Assembly (NCBI GenBank): GCA_009676745.1
Contig: CP046062.1
Coordinates: 1-64,000 of the forward strand
DNA: 64,000 bases
Direction: 5' to 3'
Source of the DNA: Leuconostoc mesenteroides subsp. mesenteroides
GTDB lineage: Bacteria > Bacillota > Bacilli > Lactobacillales > Lactobacillaceae
Part shown: positions 9,844 to 16,242 of the stretch, piece by piece
How positions within the stretch are numbered: the first letter of the stretch is position 1
Layout: every line of letters starts with the position of its first letter
Position numbers and translations under genes: made by a program
The notes under the pieces: model-generated
Told to the model about the DNA's origin: nothing
The model's database searches: none
The model's input: the letters and a program-made list of their open reading frames with translations, nothing else

Positions 9844-10928
9844 TTGTAATTATTTTCTGCTTTCTTCAAAAATGTAATTAGGGCATCAACAGCTTCAATA
9901 GGTTGTGCATTGTATAATGAAGCACGGAAACCACCGACCGACCGATGACCATTTAAATTAAATAAGCCTTCTTTAGTTGCATCTTTGGCTATTGCTTGAT
10001 CTCGTTCTAAGTCTGCTGTAGTAAAGACAACATTTGTCAGTGAACGTGCTGATTCATCGACTGAGGCATGATAAAATGTTGAGTTATCTAGATAATCATA
10101 CAATTTTGCAGACTTCTCAATATTTTGCGCGTACATGCTGTCAACGCCTCCCTGCTCTTGTACCCACTCCAGTACTAAGTTGAGCGCATAAATTGAAAAT
10201 ACTGGCGGTGTATTATACATTGAATGCTTGTCTAAATAGTTTTGATAACGCAACATCGAACCAACATTTTCAATATTTTGTTCTTTTAACCAATCTTTTT
10301 TAACAATAGCAACCGTAACACCAGCGGGTCCAAGATTCTTTTGCGCCCCCGCAAAAATGGCATCAAAATCACTGACATCATATGGTTCCGCCAAAATATT
10401 TGAACTCATATCCGCTGTCAGTCTACCGCTAGTTTTAGGCACAAATGACCGGTGGTAAGTGGCGCCCTCAATTGTATTATTGGTCGTTAGATGTAGGTAA
10501 TCATACTGATCAGCGTTAAAATCGCTAGATAGCATAGGTAAATGATGATAGTGATCTGCCTTAGAGCTGTCCAAAATTGTTGCTTGTTTGCCTATTGCAA
10601 TCGCTGCCTGTGCTGCTTTTGAGGCAAAATTACCTGAATCTAACACAGCAATGCTATTCTTATTATTGGCAAAGTTAAGTGGCAACATTTCAAATTGTGT
10701 GGATCCCCCACCTTGAATAAATGCAACACCATAATCATCTGATATATTCATCAAATCACGCAAACGTTCTTCAGCGCTGTTAATAATTTCTTCAAATTGG
10801 GTAGAGCGATGCGAAATTTCTATGATGGACATATGTGTAAATTCATTTTTGATGAATTCATTTTTAATCTTGGTGAGAACTGGCGTTGGTAGCACACCTG
10901 GACCAGCAGAAAAATTATAGTTTGTCAT
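9840..10928 (-). CDS. serC: Phosphoserine aminotransferase
   Basis: 362 aa, a PLP class V aminotransferase. Converts 3-phosphohydroxypyruvate and glutamate to phosphoserine. Seen: N-terminal NFSAGPGVLP, FIQGGGSTQFE (about 70-80), the PLP-lysine segment FAGAQKNLGPAGV (about 191-203), and C-terminal GHRSVGGFRASLYNA. Start fixed by GAAAGG eight bases upstream. First gene of serC-serA; an intrinsic terminator ends just before its ribosome-binding site, so expression depends on antitermination. Confidence 0.95.
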   Translation of the reverse strand: MTNYNFSAGPGVLPTPVLTKIKNEFIKNEFTHMSIIEISHRSTQFEEIINSAEERLRDLMNISDDYGVAFIQGGGSTQFEMLPLNFANNKNSIAVLDSGNFASKAAQAAIAIGKQATILDSSKADHYHHLPMLSSDFNADQYDYLHLTTNNTIEGATYHRSFVPKTSGRLTADMSSNILAEPYDVSDFDAIFAGAQKNLGPAGVTVAIVKKDWLKEQNIENVGSMLRYQNYLDKHSMYNTPPVFSIYALNLVLEWVQEQGGVDSMYAQNIEKSAKLYDYLDNSTFYHASVDESARSLTNVVFTTADLERDQAIAKDATKEGLFNLNGHRSVGGFRASLYNAQPIEAVDALITFLKKAENNYK

Positions 10929-10949
10929 TAAAAATACCTTTCAATATAC

Positions 10950-10984
10950 AAAAAGACAACACAAGTATACACACCCATGTTGTC
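10950..10984 (-). terminator. Attenuator terminator before serC
   Basis: Arms GACAACATGGGT (10984-10973) and ACTTGTGTTGTC (10966-10955) pair over 12 positions with three G-T wobbles and a six-base loop, followed by TTTTT (10954-10950). The serC Shine-Dalgarno begins eight bases after the T-run. Confidence 0.8.
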
Positions 10985-11032
10985 CGTCATTTCTACGTTA
11001 TCTGCACGCAAAGAATCCCGATCACATGAGTG
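10972..11032 (-). promoter_or_regulatory. Predicted antiterminator helix of the serC leader
   Basis: CACTCATGT (11032-11024), at the end of the leader ORF, pairs with ACATGGGTG (10980-10972) over nine positions with one wobble. The second arm overlaps the 5' arm of the terminator, so the two helices exclude each other. Confidence 0.6.
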
Positions 11033-11075
11033 GTCGAGTGGAGGATGATGTTTGGTTAAAGAATAATTTGTTCAT
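11022..11075 (-). CDS. Serine-codon leader peptide (17 aa) of serC-serA
   Basis: Reads MNKLFFNQTSSSTRPLM then TGA. Three consecutive Ser codons (TCA TCC TCC, 11048-11040) sit about 27 bases before the stop, which overlaps the 5' antiterminator arm. An AGGG element lies before the ATG. Role inferred: ribosome stalling at Ser codons when charged tRNA-Ser is low leaves the antiterminator arm free and allows serC-serA transcription; a ribosome at the stop would cover the arm and permit termination. The product itself is probably not functional. Confidence 0.65.
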   Translation of the reverse strand: MNKLFFNQTSSSTRPLM

Positions 11076-11104
11076 GGTACATCCCTGTTTCTTTGAGTAA
11101 TTTA

Positions 11105-11132
11105 ATAGTACTATATTAGAAAAATTTGTCAA
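11105..11132 (-). promoter_or_regulatory. Promoter of the serC-serA leader
   Basis: TTGACA (11132-11127), 16-base spacer, TACTAT (11110-11105). The transcript would start near 11098, about 23 bases before the leader ORF. Its -35 overlaps the -35 of the divergent tRNA-Leu promoter. Confidence 0.7.
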
Positions 11133-11154
11133 CCCTTACTTTTTAAGGTATAAT
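11126..11154 (+). promoter_or_regulatory. Promoter of tRNA-Leu
   Basis: TTGTCA (11126-11131), 17-base spacer, TATAAT (11149-11154), 14 bases before the mature tRNA 5' end. Confidence 0.75.
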
Positions 11155-11168
11155 AAAAAAGTTGAATT

Positions 11169-11252
11169 GCGGATATGGCGGAACTGGCAGACGCGTACCG
11201 TTCAGGTCGGTATGGTGGCAACACCGTGCAGGTTCGATTCCTGTTATCCGCA
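11169..11252 (+). tRNA. tRNA-Leu (anticodon CAG)
   Basis: Acceptor GCGGATA/TATCCGC (7 bp) with discriminator A. Anticodon stem TACCG/CGGTA encloses loop TTCAGGT, giving CAG for codon CTG. A long variable arm (TGGTGGCAACACCG) is typical of class II tRNA-Leu, and the T loop reads TTCGATT. The 3' CCA is not encoded. Single tRNA with its own promoter and terminator. Confidence 0.95.
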
Positions 11253-11254
11253 TA

Positions 11255-11283
11255 AAAAAACCTAACTTTTAGTTAGGTTTTTT
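11255..11283. terminator. Terminator between tRNA-Leu and pta
   Basis: Symmetric AAAAAACCTAACT/AGTTAGGTTTTTT with loop TTT, serving tRNA-Leu on the plus strand and pta on the minus strand. Confidence 0.88.
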
Positions 11284-11291
11284 CTATATGT

Positions 11292-12272
11292 TTACAATGC
11301 TTGCGCAGCGGTAATAATAGCTACTTTATAGACATCCTCTTCATTAGCTCCTCGCGATAAATCAGAAACTGGTTTAGCCAACCCTTGTAAGATTGGCCCA
11401 ATCGCTTCGAATCCGCCCAAACGTTGCGCAATCTTATAGCCAATGTTTCCAGCTTCTAGACTTGGAAAAATAAATGTGTTTGCTTTACCTGCAACTTTTG
11501 AATTGGGTGCTTTAGAGGCAGCCACAGACTCAACAAACGCCGCATCAAACTGTAACTCTCCATCAATTGAGCCTGCAAGCTCTGGTGCTAACTTTTTAGC
11601 CAATGCAGTGGCCGTTGCTACCTTATCGACCAACGGTGACTTTGCGGAGCCTTTGGTTGAAAATGAAAGCATTGCTACTTTTGGTTCAATATCAAACACT
11701 TGAGCTGTATGTGCTGATTGTATTGCAATTTCAGCCATTGTGTCTGAATCAATGTCAATATTAATGGCAGCATCTGCAAATACATAACGCTCTTCACCTT
11801 TTTGCATAATGAATGCACCAGAGATACGTGATGAGCCAGGTGCCGTTTTAATAATTTGCAGCGCAGGACGAACTGTATCACCAGTTGGATGTACGGCACC
11901 TGATACCATGCCATCAGCTTTACCAGTATAAACTAACATGGTCCCAAAATAATTAACATTTTGTAGCCATTTAGCAGCTGTCTCGGCGTCTGTTTTTCCT
12001 TTACGCCTTTCGACAAGTGACGCATTTAATTTAGCTAATTCATTCTTATCGTATGATGCAGGATCTATCGTCTCTATATTCGACAAATCAAAGTTATGCG
12101 CTTGGGCTGTTTTTGAAATTTCCTGTGCATTCCCCAATAGTATTGGCTCGATCAAGCTGTCAGCTGCTAATCTGATAGCTGCGCCTTGTATACGAGGATC
12201 CTCACCTTCCGGGAATACAATTGTCTTATTTTGACCGGTTATTTTATTTTTTAATTGCTCAAAAAGTTCCAT
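11292..12272 (-). CDS. pta: Phosphate acetyltransferase
   Basis: 326 aa. Interconverts acetyl-CoA and acetyl phosphate, central to ATP or ethanol formation in heterofermenters. Seen: VFPEGEDPRIQGAA near the N-terminus, GTMLVYTGKADGMVSGAVH (about 110-128), the PGSSRISGAFIM segment and AKSPLVDKV. The start is ATG 12272, five bases after GGAGG; a TTG four codons upstream would include the Shine-Dalgarno in the coding sequence. Upstream lie a Rex-like site and a promoter with a palindromic spacer. Confidence 0.93.
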   Translation of the reverse strand: MELFEQLKNKITGQNKTIVFPEGEDPRIQGAAIRLAADSLIEPILLGNAQEISKTAQAHNFDLSNIETIDPASYDKNELAKLNASLVERRKGKTDAETAAKWLQNVNYFGTMLVYTGKADGMVSGAVHPTGDTVRPALQIIKTAPGSSRISGAFIMQKGEERYVFADAAINIDIDSDTMAEIAIQSAHTAQVFDIEPKVAMLSFSTKGSAKSPLVDKVATATALAKKLAPELAGSIDGELQFDAAFVESVAASKAPNSKVAGKANTFIFPSLEAGNIGYKIAQRLGGFEAIGPILQGLAKPVSDLSRGANEEDVYKVAIITAAQAL

Positions 12273-12302
12273 AAATTCCTCCAAATTCGCTGTTACGAAT
12301 TA

Positions 12303-12331
12303 ATTATTTACAATTTAATTGTAACAGACAA
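12303..12331 (-). promoter_or_regulatory. Candidate pta promoter with palindromic spacer
   Basis: TTGTCT (12331-12326), 17 bases, AATAAT (12308-12303). The perfect palindrome TTACAATTAAATTGTAA (12324-12308) fills the spacer, a usual place for repressor binding; I cannot name its factor. Confidence 0.5.
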
Positions 12332-12361
12332 ATACACAAAAGTCTGTGTATTGAGCAATAT

Positions 12362-12379
12362 TTGTGAATTTATTCACTC
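12362..12379. promoter_or_regulatory. Rex-like operator upstream of pta
   Basis: TTGTGAATTTATTCACTC agrees with the Rex consensus TTGTGAANNNNTTCACAA at all fixed positions except the last two. It lies about 30 bp upstream of the pta -35 and touches the ung stop codon. Rex senses NADH/NAD and often controls fermentation genes; the assignment is inference. Confidence 0.45.
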
Positions 12380-13040
12380 ATTTTAACCAATCAATAGGTT
12401 GTCGCCCCTTAGCAACTAAAAAGTGATTTGCTTTTGAGAATGGTTGGCTGCCAAAAAAACCACGGTAAGCTGATAGTGGGCTGGGGTGCGCACTCATTAA
12501 AACAAGATGCTTAGACTCATCAATAAATTGCCGTTTCGACTGGGCAAACTTTCCCCACAAAATAAAAACTTTCGGTGCATCATCCTCAGAAGCGATTTGG
12601 ATCAAACTGTCCGTCAGCGGCTCCCAAATTTTCCCTTGATGTCCATTAGCTTGCCCTTCTGGAACTGTTAACACAGCATTTAATAACAGTACCCCCTGTG
12701 TGGACCAACTAGTTAAATCATGCGATTGACGAGACCCAATATCTGTCGAAAGCTCTTTTAAAATATTCTGTAAGGAAGGTGGCGCTGGCACGTTTTCAGG
12801 AACTGAGAAGCTCAGTCCTTGTGCCTGACCCATATTATGATATGGATCTTGCCCCATGATGACCACTTTTGTCTCGGGTAAAGGTGTTTTCTCAAGAGCA
12901 GCAAATATATTTTTTTGTTGTGGAAAAACATGCGTATCTTCCCGATAGGTTGATTGAATAAATCGCGCGACCTGTTTTAAATACTCCGGATTTAACTTGG
13001 CTTTAACAGCGGGTGCCCAAGTTGTGTGTGATAATGGCAT
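12378..13040 (-). CDS. ung: Uracil-DNA glycosylase
   Basis: 220 aa. Removes uracil from DNA. Motifs: catalytic water-activating GQDPYHNMGQAQGLSFSVP (Asp/Tyr/His intact), the LLLNAVLTVPEGQANGHQGKIWE block, and HPSPLSAYRGFFGSQPFSKAN near the C-terminus. ATG 13040 (MPLSHTTWAP) is chosen because it gives the family length and follows a GAAAGAAGA purine run; upstream in-frame codons would run into the divergent promoter region. Confidence 0.94.
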   Translation of the reverse strand: MPLSHTTWAPAVKAKLNPEYLKQVARFIQSTYREDTHVFPQQKNIFAALEKTPLPETKVVIMGQDPYHNMGQAQGLSFSVPENVPAPPSLQNILKELSTDIGSRQSHDLTSWSTQGVLLLNAVLTVPEGQANGHQGKIWEPLTDSLIQIASEDDAPKVFILWGKFAQSKRQFIDESKHLVLMSAHPSPLSAYRGFFGSQPFSKANHFLVAKGRQPIDWLK

Positions 13041-13088
13041 TTTTTTCTTCTTTCGTGATAAACTTGTATTTGAATACGAGGTTTGCAA

Positions 13089-13628
13089 ATGACAAAATAT
13101 TATTTACGTCAACGACATAGTGTTAATGATGGCGTCAACATTGTTTTCGACCAAGATTTCAAAGCGTCTTATTTAGTGTCTGGTCGTTCTGGTAAAAAGT
13201 CTGACGAAATTCAAGTGCAAGACATGTCTGGTCGCGTTTTGGTACGCATTCGCCAAACATCTTATGGTATTATTCCAAGATTTACCCTCAACTATCGTGG
13301 ACATATCGTCGGCTCCATTAGTTTTACACTAGGCCATATTAGTGACTTTGTTTATGTTCGACATTTAGGTTGGTTAATATCTGGCAATTTTATTGCAAAT
13401 CGATACTTCATATACCACAATACCAAAAAATTGCTTAGTGTGAAACCGGAAAGTCGACCAGATGGTCTATATAATCAATTGAATGTCACATTTGATGCGC
13501 AAGCTCCTGTTCATATTGCAATTGCAGCTTTACTCGATATTTGGGGCGTAAAGTCAAATCCATTAAAAAATTTTAACTGGCTCAAAGGGCCAAATAACTT
13601 ATCCTATCGCTCTACATACACAAAATAA
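13089..13628 (+). CDS. LURP-one-related (YxjI-like) protein
   Basis: 179 aa from ATG 13089, seven bases after GAGG. The alternating beta-strand pattern with VRIRQTSYGIIPRFTLNY and GSISFTLGHISDFVYV resembles the LURP-one/tubby-like fold proteins common in Lactobacillales. No enzymatic motif, signal peptide or membrane segment is seen; function unknown. Divergent from ung with only 48 bases between starts, in which CTTGTATT/AATACGAG forms an imperfect palindrome. Confidence 0.6.
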   Translation: MTKYYLRQRHSVNDGVNIVFDQDFKASYLVSGRSGKKSDEIQVQDMSGRVLVRIRQTSYGIIPRFTLNYRGHIVGSISFTLGHISDFVYVRHLGWLISGNFIANRYFIYHNTKKLLSVKPESRPDGLYNQLNVTFDAQAPVHIAIAALLDIWGVKSNPLKNFNWLKGPNNLSYRSTYTK

Positions 13629-13667
13629 AAAAGCATGATGTCTCAATTAGCGACTCATGCTTTTTTA
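13627..13667. terminator. Convergent terminator after the YxjI-like gene
   Basis: AAAAAAGCATGA pairs with TCATGCTTTTTT around a 16-base loop; usable on both strands for the gene ending at 13628 and the PTS-IIC-like gene ending at 13670. Confidence 0.8.
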
Positions 13668-13669
13668 TA

Positions 13670-14812
13670 TTAAATCATCTCCAAGTGCAATTGTTGTGGC
13701 TTTGCCCAACCCATTTTACGCATGAAACGATAACCAACAAATGAAACAATCACCGGAACACCTACACCGATAATCATGTAAGCAGCAAAGGCAGCAGGGT
13801 TTGATCCCGCCAATGCCAACGGAACGATAAACGAATTAAATCCAATACCAGCCATTGAGAAAGGTGCAGTAACATTAAATACAATTGTTGCAATTGGGGC
13901 GGCAATTGCTGCGCCAATCATTGGCGGAATAATCAAGGCAGGATTTTCAGTCAAATTTGGAAATTGAATTTTTGGCGTGACGATACCCTGAGCAATTGTT
14001 GCACCAATTTTATTTTCGTGAAATGACATTGCAGGAAAACCAACGAATACAGCCGTTGTACCAATTAAGATTGCTCCGGCAGCCTCTGGTGAAGTTACAC
14101 CAGTTGCACCAATTGCTACAGCTAAAGCCGCTGCAGAAGCTGGCGTCATAGTCATTGCACCAAAAGCCATGGCAACAATGGCTGTACCAATAATTGGGTT
14201 CACTGCAACACTTGAAGCAATAAACTTTCCGACTGCAACCAAGGCTGGCGTTGTAACAGCAGCCAAGTAGTATCCAGACACCGTCCCAACAATCGTTGTT
14301 GCCGCTGGAACAATAACCATATCTAAGGGCGTCTTGCCACTTAACCACTTACCAAACAATACAGCAATCACACCCGCCATAACAGCTGAAATTGGTTGCC
14401 CAGTGGTCATTATAGCTGACCCAGCAGCTTGTGTACCAGCGTATCCAGTTGCTGTCACACCCGCCACCGCTTTATCTGTGAAGAAAACAGCGTTAGCACC
14501 AACTGCTGAGGCAGCCATCGCACTAAACATAACCATTGTATTCGTTTTCATTTGTGATGCAATTGCTGCGCCAAATGCTGCTGGCAACATAATTTTAGTA
14601 ATTGCGCCCATTTGAACCATTGGTGCCCAGTGGATAAATCCCGCAATTGTCTGCAACAATAGTCCCATACCCAAGGTGACTAAAATGGCGTTTGAGACAG
14701 CTGCACTGACTTTATAAACAGTATCACGAACTGACTCTTTTTCTTGAGTCATTTTTTCTTTAATTTGATCCGTATCAATTTTATGTTGTGGTGTAATTGC
14801 GTTTTGTGCCAT
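13670..14812 (-). CDS. PTS EIIC-like membrane protein (PTS_EIIC_2 type), leucine-attenuator controlled
   Basis: 380 aa, very hydrophobic, roughly ten membrane segments, with a charged 35-residue cytosolic N-terminus. Recognised by general resemblance to the PTS_EIIC_2 family (small-residue-rich helices, TPASAAALAVAIGATGVTSPEAAG, FPAMSFHENKIGATIAQGI). No IIA or IIB domain or PTS partner gene is nearby, so sugar transport is unsupported. GGAG and ATG 14812 set the start; an in-frame upstream codon lacks a site. The upstream leader peptide is packed with Leu codons and ends in an attenuator, which suggests a role tied to leucine or branched-chain compounds rather than sugar. Confidence 0.7.
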   Translation of the reverse strand: MAQNAITPQHKIDTDQIKEKMTQEKESVRDTVYKVSAAVSNAILVTLGMGLLLQTIAGFIHWAPMVQMGAITKIMLPAAFGAAIASQMKTNTMVMFSAMAASAVGANAVFFTDKAVAGVTATGYAGTQAAGSAIMTTGQPISAVMAGVIAVLFGKWLSGKTPLDMVIVPAATTIVGTVSGYYLAAVTTPALVAVGKFIASSVAVNPIIGTAIVAMAFGAMTMTPASAAALAVAIGATGVTSPEAAGAILIGTTAVFVGFPAMSFHENKIGATIAQGIVTPKIQFPNLTENPALIIPPMIGAAIAAPIATIVFNVTAPFSMAGIGFNSFIVPLALAGSNPAAFAAYMIIGVGVPVIVSFVGYRFMRKMGWAKPQQLHLEMI

Positions 14813-14868
14813 GTTATTTCTCCTGTATAATAACTTAATTCCGATATGAGCTACTAACAATCGCTGGC

Positions 14869-14907
14869 AAAAACAAAACGTCCCAACGATTGCTCGTTAG
14901 GACGTTT
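14869..14907 (-). terminator. Attenuator terminator of the leucine leader
   Basis: A 14-bp stem AAACGTCCTAACGA (14907-14894) with TCGTTGGGACGTTT (14889-14876), one G-T wobble, loop GCAA, then a T-rich tail to 14869. The gene starts about 57 bases later. Confidence 0.88.
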
Positions 14908-14985
14908 CCTACCTAACCAGCTACTCTGACTCTTTTAGTAAAAGTCCAGTAGCTGATTATTGCTCAAATAACAACCTACTAGACT
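14896..14985 (-). promoter_or_regulatory. Competing helices of the leucine attenuator
   Basis: Three exclusive pairings: B:C, AGTCTAGTAG (14985-14976) with CTACTGGACT (14952-14943), 10 bp with one wobble; C:D, TAATCAGCTACT (14959-14948) with AGTAGCTGGTTA (14925-14914), 12 bp with one wobble; D:E, GTTAGG (14917-14912) with CCTAAC (14901-14896), which takes the terminator 5' arm. B begins at the leader stop codon. Confidence 0.65.
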
Positions 14986-15047
14986 CAAATGAGAAGAAGG
15001 TTGAGGAGAAGTACGTTATTTTGTTGTGCTTGTATATTTTTAGCCAT
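14985..15047 (-). CDS. Leucine-codon leader peptide (20 aa)
   Basis: The 20-residue ORF ends VLLLNLLLI before TGA; six Leu codons (CTT CTC CTC, AAC, CTT CTT CTC) occupy 15011-14991. GGAG (15058-15055) lies seven bases before the ATG. Stalling at Leu codons would leave segment B free to pair with C, freeing D to hold the terminator 5' arm; a ribosome at the stop would mask B and allow termination. Such composition is very unlikely by chance. It is too short to be a conventional gene. Confidence 0.8.
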   Translation of the reverse strand: MAKNIQAQQNNVLLLNLLLI

Positions 15048-15097
15048 AATGCGTCTCCATTTTTTGAGCGAATTACTCGCTTATTTCTATGAATATT

Positions 15098-15126
15098 AAT
15101 ATACTCCAATAACATTTTTATGTCAA
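15098..15126 (-). promoter_or_regulatory. Promoter of the leucine leader
   Basis: TTGACA (15126-15121), 17-base spacer, TATATT (15103-15098). Transcription would begin near 15090 and include the leader peptide. Confidence 0.8.
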
Positions 15127-15166
15127 TACTTTTTTATAAATCTAATAAATCTCTTTAAAACTGTAG

Positions 15167-15172
15167 TATAAT
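15167..15172 (+). promoter_or_regulatory. -10 element of the small membrane protein gene
   Basis: TATAAT preceded by TGTAG, about 20 bases before the ribosome-binding site; no convincing -35. Divergent from the leucine leader promoter. Confidence 0.45.
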
Positions 15173-15191
15173 AAACAAGGAGGAAAATATA

Positions 15192-15512
15192 ATGAAACAG
15201 ATATTTCAATTGATTGGCGCCGTGGTTACAGTGATTATTGGACTGCTAATTTTTATTCCCATCATTCTAACGATTATTGGTGTAGCGGTTCCAGTCGTAC
15301 TTAGCATTATTGGTATTGCGTTTTTCGTTGTCTTAATTATAGCCGCTGTTGCCGGTATTATTGGATTAATTACATTTTGGCGTTTCAGAAAAAATATTAA
15401 GGATAACGAATTTGAGTTTGTTAGAAATGGTAAACATTTCAATATACATATTAGTAAGGACGGTGCCGATGTAAACAATCGGCGTGACGTAACAAATGAC
15501 GATGCGGATTAA
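15192..15512 (+). CDS. Small membrane protein of unknown function
   Basis: 106 aa. A long hydrophobic N-terminal part (residues about 6-60) could form two membrane segments, followed by a basic stretch WRFRKNIKD and a polar, acidic tail ending NDDAD. AAGGAGG lies seven bases before the start. It overlaps the next gene by 17 bases, so the two are coupled. I recognise no family. Confidence 0.7.
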   Translation: MKQIFQLIGAVVTVIIGLLIFIPIILTIIGVAVPVVLSIIGIAFFVVLIIAAVAGIIGLITFWRFRKNIKDNEFEFVRNGKHFNIHISKDGADVNNRRDVTNDDAD

Positions 15513-16200
15513 ATTAGAACAGTATGCTCGGCAATTTTCCGACAGCCCAGATACGTTGATTAAAATAAATGCAGCGCGCAAGGCATTAGAGTCCCTTTCG
15601 CAGCATACTTTACCCACTCATCCCCTACCTCAGCTTAGTTTTTCTAGTCAAAACATTCTATCCGATTTGCGACTAATGCCTCTTGATGATTTATTTTCTG
15701 AATTTCGACAAACAATTATTAAGTCTTTTGGCATTTGGCATTTACCCAATCAGCTTTGGTTATCGGACTTAAATCAGGTTATTAATGGTCGACGAGTTTT
15801 AGAAATTATGTCAGGAAACGGTGTTATTGCTAGTCAATTGCGAATTCTAGGAAATGATGTCATCGCAACAGATAACTTCGACTGGCATGGCCAAGATATA
15901 CAGCATCCTGATTTATGGACAGAAGTTATCTGTCTAGATGCATTGGAATCTATAAAAAGAATGTCCTATGATGTGGTTATTCTAAGCTGGGCCCCTGATA
16001 CAGATGAAACGGACTGGCAAATCCTACAAATCTTACGTGCGCAACACTTTAATGGTGATTTTATTGTTATTGGAGAAAAAGATGGTGCAACCAATTCACA
16101 ATTATTTTGGCAAAATGCAAAGCTATCACGTCCAAAAAAGTTAAATCAACATCATCAACCATTTGATTTTATTAATGATCAAGTTTGGTTAGTACAATAA
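15496..16200 (+). CDS. SAM-dependent methyltransferase-like protein
   Basis: 234 aa. The central part (about 100-190) shows a class I methyltransferase pattern: VLEIMSGNGVIASQL as motif I, VIATDNFDW as the acidic loop after strand 2, and YDVVILSWAPDTDE as motif IV. The first 90 residues are helical and unassigned. Substrate unknown. Start ATG lies inside the preceding gene with no clear Shine-Dalgarno, so translation is probably coupled; ATG 15502 is an alternative. Confidence 0.6.
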   Translation: MTMRIKLEQYARQFSDSPDTLIKINAARKALESLSQHTLPTHPLPQLSFSSQNILSDLRLMPLDDLFSEFRQTIIKSFGIWHLPNQLWLSDLNQVINGRRVLEIMSGNGVIASQLRILGNDVIATDNFDWHGQDIQHPDLWTEVICLDALESIKRMSYDVVILSWAPDTDETDWQILQILRAQHFNGDFIVIGEKDGATNSQLFWQNAKLSRPKKLNQHHQPFDFINDQVWLVQ

Positions 16201-16242
16201 AAAAACGATCTGATGATAGAAATTATCATATGATCGTTTTTT
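16199..16242. terminator. Bidirectional terminator
   Basis: AAAAAACGATC and GATCGTTTTTT flank an inner ATGATA/TTATCAT stem. It closes the methyltransferase-like gene and the convergent DUF368 gene. Confidence 0.85.

Noticed and set aside
10950..11100. serC leader as a T-box
   Set aside because: ATGGGTGTGTATAC only loosely resembles the T-box AGGGTGGNACCGCG, the invariant part is missing, and no stem I is evident. The true T-box before ileS shows what intact elements look like here.
14010..14348. 112-codon Cys-rich ORF on the minus strand
   Set aside because: Lies in another frame entirely inside the PTS-IIC-like gene; the Cys/Trp-rich composition is the frame shadow of Ala/Val/Ile codons, and no ribosome-binding site is present.
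15041..15061. ATG GAG ACG CAT TAT GGC TAA as an alternative leader peptide
   Set aside because: Its own ATG includes the GGAG that serves the leucine leader, and it has no upstream site.
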